A stretch of DNA of 64,000 bases from the NCBI GenBank assembly GCA_964605235.1, contig CAZSBB010000010.1:73551-137550 (forward strand). Reading direction: 5' to 3'. Shown one piece after another: positions 59,262 through 64,000 of the stretch (position 1 is its first letter; the number at the start of each line of letters is the position of its first letter). The position numbers were made by a program, and so were the translations under genes. The notes beneath the pieces are model-generated. The model made no database searches. It was given only the letters and a program-made list of their open reading frames with translations, and had not been told where the DNA came from. The stretch comes from CAZSBB01 sp964605235. GTDB taxonomy: Bacteria; Planctomycetota; Phycisphaerae; Phycisphaerales; Phycisphaeraceae.

Positions 59262-60575
59262 ATGAAGGAGCACCGGCGCGAAAACCTCCTCGGCAAGCTG
59301 GCGATCATCGGGCCGGGCCTGCTGATTGCAGCCACCGGTGTCGGCGCGGGTGATCTGGCGACCGCCGCTCTGGCGGGGATGAAACTGGGCCCGGCGGTGC
59401 TGTGGGCCGTGGTGGCGGGCGCGTTCTGTAAATTTGTGCTCAACGAGGGACTGGCCCGTTACCAACTGGCGACCGGCGAAACGCTGCTGGAAGGGGCGCT
59501 GCGCAAGCTGGGCGTCGGGGTGGCGTGGCTGTTCCTGCCGTATCTGTTGATCTGGACCCTGGCGGTCGGGGCGGCGTTGATGAGCGCCTGCGGGGTGGCG
59601 CTGCATGCGCTGCTGCCGGTGTTCGATGACGCCGGCCAGGGCAAACTGGTTTGGGGCGTGCTCAGCAGCGTGGCGGGGGTGGCGCTGGTGCGCCTGGGCG
59701 GTTTTCGGCTGTTCGAGTGGGCGATGAACACGTGCATCGTGGTGATGTTCGTGATGGTGCTCTACGCAGCGCTGCGGCTGCAGCCGGACTGGGGCGCCGC
59801 GGGGCGCGGCCTGCTGCTGCCACGCATTCCCGACGCCGACGGCAAGGGCCTGGGCTGGACCATCGCGCTCATGGGCGGCGTGGGCGGGACGCTGACCGTG
59901 CTGTGCTACGGCTACTGGATCCGCGCGAAAGGTCGAACCACGGCCGCCGACCTGCGAATCTGCCGGATCGACCTGGCGGTGGGTTACGGCGCCACTGCAT
60001 TGTTCGGCCTGGCGATGGTCCTCATCGGCAGCACCGTGACCAACCTCGAAGGCAAAGGCGCCGGGCTGGTGGTCAAGCTTGCCGCCGCACTGGAGCCCGT
60101 GCTCGGCGGCCCGGGCAAGCTGATTTTTCTGCTGGGTGCGTTTGGCGCAGTCTTCAGCAGTCTGCTGGGCGTGTGGCAGGCAGTGCCGTTGATTTTTGTT
60201 GATTTCGTCGGCCTGCTGCGTGAACGCCAACGTCAGCGGAATCCGCGCCCGGCGCCGGCAGCGCCGAACATTCCAGAGGAACCACCGGCAACCGGCGCGA
60301 CGGTGCGCAGCGATTCGCCGCTTTATCGCCTGTACCTGGCGTTCATCGCCATCGGGCCCATGATCGCCTTGTCGCCCAGGATGGATTTCACGCTGGTGCA
60401 GAAGACGTATTCGATCATCGGCGCTTTCTTCATGCCGCTGCTGGCGCTGGCGCTGCTGCTGCTGAACGGTCGGCAGGCGTGGGTCGGGGCCCATCGCAAC
60501 CGGGCTCTGACCGTCGCGGTGCTGGTGGGCATGATTGTGTTCTTCGCCTACGCCGGCTGGCTGGGCGCGGATTGA
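59262..60575 (+). CDS. NRAMP-like divalent cation transporter lacking the canonical metal motifs
   Basis: The 437-residue protein has about 11 hydrophobic segments and the NRAMP start LAIIGPGLLIAATGVGAGDL. In canonical NRAMP proteins, helix 1 has D-P-G-N and helix 6 has a M-P-H motif. Here the first is replaced by G-A-G-D and the second is not seen (the region reads MGGVGGTLTVLCYGYWIRAK). These changes should alter the metal site. A large loop with a Pro-rich insertion (RNPRPAPAAPNIPEEPPAT) separates later helices. It may carry another cation, or be a relative with a different job. The sulfatase gene follows by 30 bases. Confidence 0.8.
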   Translation: MKEHRRENLLGKLAIIGPGLLIAATGVGAGDLATAALAGMKLGPAVLWAVVAGAFCKFVLNEGLARYQLATGETLLEGALRKLGVGVAWLFLPYLLIWTLAVGAALMSACGVALHALLPVFDDAGQGKLVWGVLSSVAGVALVRLGGFRLFEWAMNTCIVVMFVMVLYAALRLQPDWGAAGRGLLLPRIPDADGKGLGWTIALMGGVGGTLTVLCYGYWIRAKGRTTAADLRICRIDLAVGYGATALFGLAMVLIGSTVTNLEGKGAGLVVKLAAALEPVLGGPGKLIFLLGAFGAVFSSLLGVWQAVPLIFVDFVGLLRERQRQRNPRPAPAAPNIPEEPPATGATVRSDSPLYRLYLAFIAIGPMIALSPRMDFTLVQKTYSIIGAFFMPLLALALLLLNGRQAWVGAHRNRALTVAVLVGMIVFFAYAGWLGAD

Positions 60576-60605
60576 TGCGAGTTTTTTGCCACAGGGGTTT
60601 GCCAC

Positions 60606-62033
60606 ATGTCCCAGCGTCCCAACATTCTCTTTCTGATGGTCGATCAGATGCAGGCGCGCGTGCTTGAACCGGGGCATCCCTGTCTGACGCCCAACCTCGA
60701 CCGGCTGGCGCAGCGCGGCGTACGCTTCACCCGCGCCTACACGCCCAATGCGGTCTGCTCCCCCGCCCGCGCCAGTCTCATGACCGGCCTGCTGCCGCAC
60801 AGCCATGGCGTGTTCTCCGTCACCCATTGCTGCCACAAGTACCACTGCGACCTCGTGCCCACCGCCCGCCACTTCGCCCAGAGCCTCACCGACGCAGGTT
60901 ACGCCACCAGCTACTTTGGCAAATGGCACGTCGAACAATCCGAGCAGCCATGGAAATTCGGCTGGCAGGCCGGCAGCACCGCGCATGATGAGCCCTACGT
61001 CAAGCTCGCCAGGCAGCGCACGCCAACCGTGCAGACCTTACTGCAGCGCGAATTGCCGGAGCCGGAGGGCTACACGCCTACTGTGCTGTATGCCGTCAAT
61101 GACCGTCCCACCAGCGCCCGCATGCTGGGCATTACCACTGACCTGGCGCTGGCGCATCTGCAACAGCAGCCGACCGACCAGCCGTGGTGCTGTTTTGTCA
61201 GCGTGATCGAGCCGCATGACCCGTTCGTCGCCAACGAACGCTTTTACCGCATGTATGACGTGGACAACCTGGACCTGCCGGTCAACTTTCTCGACGATCT
61301 GCGCGACAAGCCCAATGTGTACCGCAAGGTCGCGCGGGTGTTCGCCGACCTGTCGCCGCTGGAGAAGAAGCAGGCTATGGCGTGCTACTACGCGACCATC
61401 ACGGAGGTCGACGAACAGTTCGGCCGACTGCTGGATTACCTCGACCAGACGCAGCAAACCGAAAACACCATCGTCGTGTTCACCAGCGACCACGGCGAAA
61501 TGCTCGGCGCCCATCAGCTGTACATGAAGAACTACGGCGCGTTCGAGGAGATTTACAACATCCCGCTGCTCATGGCGGGGCCCGGCATCACGCCCGCCGC
61601 CATCACCCCCGGGCGCGTGGGCCTGCATGACCTGGCGCCCACGCTCTGCGACCTGGCGGGCGCGGCCTGGACCGACACCGGCCAGACCCGCAGCTTCACC
61701 CAACTGCTGCGCGATCCCGTCGGCGCAGCCCACAATTTCACCGCCGGCTATGCGGAATACTTCGGCACCCGCTACTGGCTGACCCAGCGCGTCATCTGGG
61801 ACGACGACTGGAAGCTGGTGTGGAACGGCTTCGACTTCGACGAACTCTACCACCTGAGCGACGACCCGCTGGAAATGCGCAACCGCATCGACGACCCGAC
61901 CTGCCAACCCATCGTGCGCCGGCTCATGGCGCAGGCCTGGCGCATCGTCAAAGCCACCGACGACCATCCACTGGGACGTTCCAATTATCCCGTGCTGCGC
62001 GCGGCGCCGTTTGGGCCGGGCGTGGCGAATTGA
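60606..62033 (+). CDS. Type I sulfatase (formylglycine-dependent)
   Basis: The 475-residue protein has the metal-binding start RPNILFLMVDQMQARVLEPG, the sulfatase signature CSPARASLMTG with the modified Cys at 51, YFGKWHVEQ, and the later catalytic TSDHGEMLGAHQLYMK. It hydrolyses sulfate esters, probably from polysaccharides or sulfolipids. No signal peptide is present, so it is likely cytoplasmic, unlike many planctomycete sulfatases. It needs a sulfatase-modifying enzyme, not in this window. It follows the NRAMP-like gene in the same direction. Confidence 0.92.
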   Translation: MSQRPNILFLMVDQMQARVLEPGHPCLTPNLDRLAQRGVRFTRAYTPNAVCSPARASLMTGLLPHSHGVFSVTHCCHKYHCDLVPTARHFAQSLTDAGYATSYFGKWHVEQSEQPWKFGWQAGSTAHDEPYVKLARQRTPTVQTLLQRELPEPEGYTPTVLYAVNDRPTSARMLGITTDLALAHLQQQPTDQPWCCFVSVIEPHDPFVANERFYRMYDVDNLDLPVNFLDDLRDKPNVYRKVARVFADLSPLEKKQAMACYYATITEVDEQFGRLLDYLDQTQQTENTIVVFTSDHGEMLGAHQLYMKNYGAFEEIYNIPLLMAGPGITPAAITPGRVGLHDLAPTLCDLAGAAWTDTGQTRSFTQLLRDPVGAAHNFTAGYAEYFGTRYWLTQRVIWDDDWKLVWNGFDFDELYHLSDDPLEMRNRIDDPTCQPIVRRLMAQAWRIVKATDDHPLGRSNYPVLRAAPFGPGVAN

Positions 62034-62057
62034 AATGACCGCAGTGCGCGGCGTGAT

Positions 62058-62717
62058 TCAGCGTTTACGCAGGATCATGCCGAAGAACGGCCGACCTTCC
62101 CGGCGGTACTTGCGCTCGAAGTTGGTGCCCACCAGTTCACCTTCCCCAGCCGACTCGGGGCTGACGAACGGCAGTGCTTCGTACAGCTCCGTCACCTGTC
62201 CGGCATGTTCCTGCATCCACTGGAAATAATCCGCGTGATCGGTGGCGATGCGCAGCAAGCCCGTGGGCGCGAGCACGCGATGCAGTTGCGTCAGCGTGCT
62301 GGCCTGGATGAACCGCCGCTTGTTGTGTCGTGCCTTGGGCCACGGGTCGGGGAAGTAGACATGCACCTGCGCGAAGCAGGCGTCCGGGCAGTAATTGCGA
62401 ATGAACAGCCCCGCCTCGGTGTGCAGCAGCTTGACGTTGGGCAGATTGTGTCGGCGGCAGCGGTCGGCGGCAGATTTCCAGTACGCCCGGGCGTACTCGA
62501 TGCCGATGTAGTTGACGTTAACCATCTGTGTCGCCTGCTGCACCAGGAACGTGCCTTTGCCTGAGCCGACTTCCAGCTCCAGCGGCAAGCTCTCCCGGCC
62601 GGGGAACCAACTGCGCAGGTCCAGCGCCCCTTGCTCAAACGGCGGCAGGTCGGCGCCGTCGAGGCCGACTTCGCCCACGTCGAAACTTTTGCCGGAGTGT
62701 CCCAGTGAATGCGGCAT
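62058..62717 (-). CDS. trmB: tRNA (guanine-N7)-methyltransferase
   Basis: The 219-residue protein has the TrmB fold: LELEVGSGKGTFLVQQA (SAM binding), YIGIEYARAYWKSAADR, VHVYFPDPWPKARHNKRRF with the catalytic P-D-P-W-P-K, and a C-terminal FERKYRREGRP. It methylates G46 in the variable loop of tRNA. The start at 62717 is preferred because homology to the family begins soon after. It is convergent with the sulfatase gene. A family C repeat separates it from nusB. Confidence 0.93.
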   Translation of the reverse strand: MPHSLGHSGKSFDVGEVGLDGADLPPFEQGALDLRSWFPGRESLPLELEVGSGKGTFLVQQATQMVNVNYIGIEYARAYWKSAADRCRRHNLPNVKLLHTEAGLFIRNYCPDACFAQVHVYFPDPWPKARHNKRRFIQASTLTQLHRVLAPTGLLRIATDHADYFQWMQEHAGQVTELYEALPFVSPESAGEGELVGTNFERKYRREGRPFFGMILRKR

Positions 62718-62732
62718 GGTGAAAGCAATTCT

Positions 62733-62850
62733 TACCACCGTGGCACAGAGAACACCGAGCAAATCCCACGAAGAACAGCCGCGTCATGAAGGAAGAGCGC
62801 GCTCATCCTTTCCTGCGTCAACTCCGTGCTCTCTGTGCCTCTGTGGTGAT
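62733..62850. repeat. Dispersed repeat family C, copy 3
   Basis: The left end is ACCACCGTGGCACAGAGAAC with ACCGAGC; the right end is GTGCTCTCTGTGCCTCTGTG with GTGA. It fills the gap between the nusB stop and the trmB start, ending two bases before the nusB stop. Confidence 0.8.
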
Positions 62851-62852
62851 AT

Positions 62853-63347
62853 TCATGATGATTGTTCGTCGGCGTCCGCTGTACCCAACGCGTCGTCGAG
62901 CCAGTTGGTTTCCGTGCCGGCGTCGGCCCCCGCAGCGGTGGGCGGCAGCTTGAGTCGGCGCGCGGCCTTGTCCAGCACGCCGTTGACGAAGACCGGGCTT
63001 TGCTCGGTGCTGAAGCTCTTGGCGAGTTCGACGGCTTCGTTGATGACGACCTTCAGCGGCGCCCGGCCGGTGGTCAGCTCGTGGTACGCCAACCGCAGGA
63101 TCGCCCGGTCCACCGGCGGCTGGCGATAGGTCGGCCAGTTGGGCGCCAGCTCGGCGAATGCGGCGTCGGCGTCCACATGGCTCTGCCACGCGGCGCAGGC
63201 GAGGTCATACGCCTCGGCGGCAATGGCGGGATTGTCTGGCCCATCCGCCAGGCTTTCGAGAATCGCCGGCCGATCGTCCTGCCCGCGCACGTCGATCTGA
63301 TACAGAATCTGCATCGCCAGTCTGCGGATGTCGTGTCGTGCGCCCAT
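62853..63347 (-). CDS. nusB: Transcription antitermination factor NusB
   Basis: The 164-residue protein is NusB: ARHDIRRLAMQILYQIDVRG at the N-terminus, TYRQPPVDRAILRLAYHEL and VVINEAVELAKSF, FVNGVLDKAARRL. It binds boxA RNA with NusE during rRNA transcription. The ATG at 63347 (MGARHD) fits the family start; a TTG at 63404 would add a disordered leader and overlap ribH by 26 bases. The C-terminal tail is acidic. It is in the ribH-nusB order typical of many bacteria. Confidence 0.93.
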   Translation of the reverse strand: MGARHDIRRLAMQILYQIDVRGQDDRPAILESLADGPDNPAIAAEAYDLACAAWQSHVDADAAFAELAPNWPTYRQPPVDRAILRLAYHELTTGRAPLKVVINEAVELAKSFSTEQSPVFVNGVLDKAARRLKLPPTAAGADAGTETNWLDDALGTADADEQSS

Positions 63348-63378
63348 GGGTGTTTCGTTTTGCCGTCCTGGCCGCGCC

Positions 63379-63861
63379 TTAACCGCGGGGGTGCTGTTCG
63401 TCAATGGTTTTGAGCAGGCTCGCCATCTCCACCGCGGTCAGCATGGCGCTGCGGCCGGCGTTGCCCAGCTTGGCGCCGGCGCGGTGGATCGCCTGCTCGA
63501 GCGTTTCACAGGTGAGCACGCCGAAGATGCACGGCACTCCGACCTGGGTGCCCACTTCGCGGATGCCTTTGGCGGTTTGCTCGACCACATGGTCGTAATG
63601 GTCGGTCTCGCCGCGGATCACACAGCCCAGACAGACCACCGCCTGGTACTGGCCGGTTTCCGCCAGCTTGCGCGCGGTGACGGGCAACTCGAAGCTGCCG
63701 GGCACGTGGGCGATGGTCAGCCGATCGGGCTCTCCGCCGAGGCGCCGCCAGGTGTCGACCGCGCCTTGCAGCAGATGTTCGACGATGAACTCATTGAACC
63801 GCGCCGCCACGATGGCGATGCGGGCGTCGTCGAGCAGCAATTTGCCTTCCAGTTCCATCAC
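63379..63861 (-). CDS. ribH: 6,7-dimethyl-8-ribityllumazine synthase
   Basis: The 160-residue protein has IVAARFNEFIVEHLLQGAVD, VPGSFELPVTARKLAETGQY, VVCLGCVIRGETDHYDHVV with the catalytic His, and GVLTCETLEQAIHRAG. It condenses dihydroxybutanone phosphate with aminoribitylamino-uracil in the penultimate step of riboflavin synthesis, usually as a large icosahedral complex. The ribBA homologue in the window supplies its substrate only if its DHBP half is active, which is doubtful. nusB follows 31 bases downstream. Confidence 0.95.
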   Translation of the reverse strand: MMELEGKLLLDDARIAIVAARFNEFIVEHLLQGAVDTWRRLGGEPDRLTIAHVPGSFELPVTARKLAETGQYQAVVCLGCVIRGETDHYDHVVEQTAKGIREVGTQVGVPCIFGVLTCETLEQAIHRAGAKLGNAGRSAMLTAVEMASLLKTIDEQHPRG

Positions 63862-63956
63862 GGGTTTCCTGCCAGCGGCGGCGGATTACAGCGAGCAAAG
63901 CATTGTAACGCCTGACGCGGGGAAGCGTGAGGATTGGCACAAGCACTGTAGGAACT

Positions 63957-63996
63957 CAATAGAAGTGTCACGGTCATTATGACAATAGAAGTGTCA
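63957..63996. repeat. Two 14-base direct repeats at the window edge
   Basis: CAATAGAAGTGTCA occurs at 63957-63970 and again at 63983-63996, 26 bases apart, in an AT-richer stretch than the surroundings. TCATTATGACA lies between. It may be the edge of a mobile element or a regulatory site continuing past the window. Confidence 0.6.
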
Positions 63997-64000
63997 GGGG

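Overview
The window is a gene-dense stretch of a high-GC bacterial chromosome, most likely from the Planctomycetota and probably a Phycisphaerae-like lineage. Supporting signs are a fused SecDF downstream of tgt-yajC, a PEP-CTERM secreted protein beside exosortase-type exopolysaccharide genes, several sulfatase/ceramidase/Gfo-Idh-MocA type enzymes, a coiled-coil protein with a C-terminal motif I associate with this group, and many short dispersed repeats between genes. The assignment rests on gene content only.

Layout. 1-4.7 kb: a truncated double-Cache sensor, a possible glycosyltransferase, a glycogen-synthase-like enzyme and a Gfo/Idh/MocA oxidoreductase. 4.9-8.5 kb: the two halves of the glycine cleavage P-protein (gcvPA, gcvPB), with a DUF4160-like gene and a DUF2442-DUF2188 fusion between them, every junction overlapping. 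8.6-11.2 kb: a FixL/FixJ-like two-component pair whose response regulator carries a one-base frameshift. 11.4-19.5 kb: secDF, yajC, tgt, a membrane glycosyltransferase and a RibBA homologue lacking key residues. 19.7-26.9 kb: a CHASE2 adenylate cyclase, a ROK glucokinase, a RuBisCO-like protein fused to a cupin, and an uncharacterised planctomycete-type protein. 27-38 kb: tRNA-Ser(GGA), spermidine synthase, a DegT aminotransferase, a ceramidase-like protein, truB, a phosphohexomutase, a dapA-family lyase, an orphan ABC ATPase, a coiled-coil protein and a methyltransferase. 38.2-44.6 kb: a six-gene exopolysaccharide operon (sugar transferase, Wza, Wzc-like, ExeA-like ATPase, tyrosine kinase, glycosyltransferase). 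44.6-52.5 kb: rsmJ, a lipoprotein, clpP, a sugar isomerase, lysS, rplS, a GT2 glycosyltransferase and the PEP-CTERM protein. 52.6-64 kb: moaB, polyprenyl synthase, surE, an ECF sigma/anti-sigma/metal-sensor-like trio, galU, a GHMP (glucuronokinase-like) kinase, an NRAMP-like transporter, a sulfatase, trmB, nusB and ribH.

Three features stand out. The first is the RuBisCO-like/cupin fusion, which joins a type IV RuBisCO fold to a metal-binding cupin in one chain. The second is the DUF4160/DUF2442-DUF2188 pair embedded in the gcvP transcription unit. The third is the density of repeat families: at least four dispersed families with inverted termini (called A-D here), some reaching into coding sequence (the truB 5' end, the lysS 3' end). 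No CRISPR array, rRNA, prophage or intact transposase was seen. Starts were chosen from ribosome-binding sites and family length where possible.
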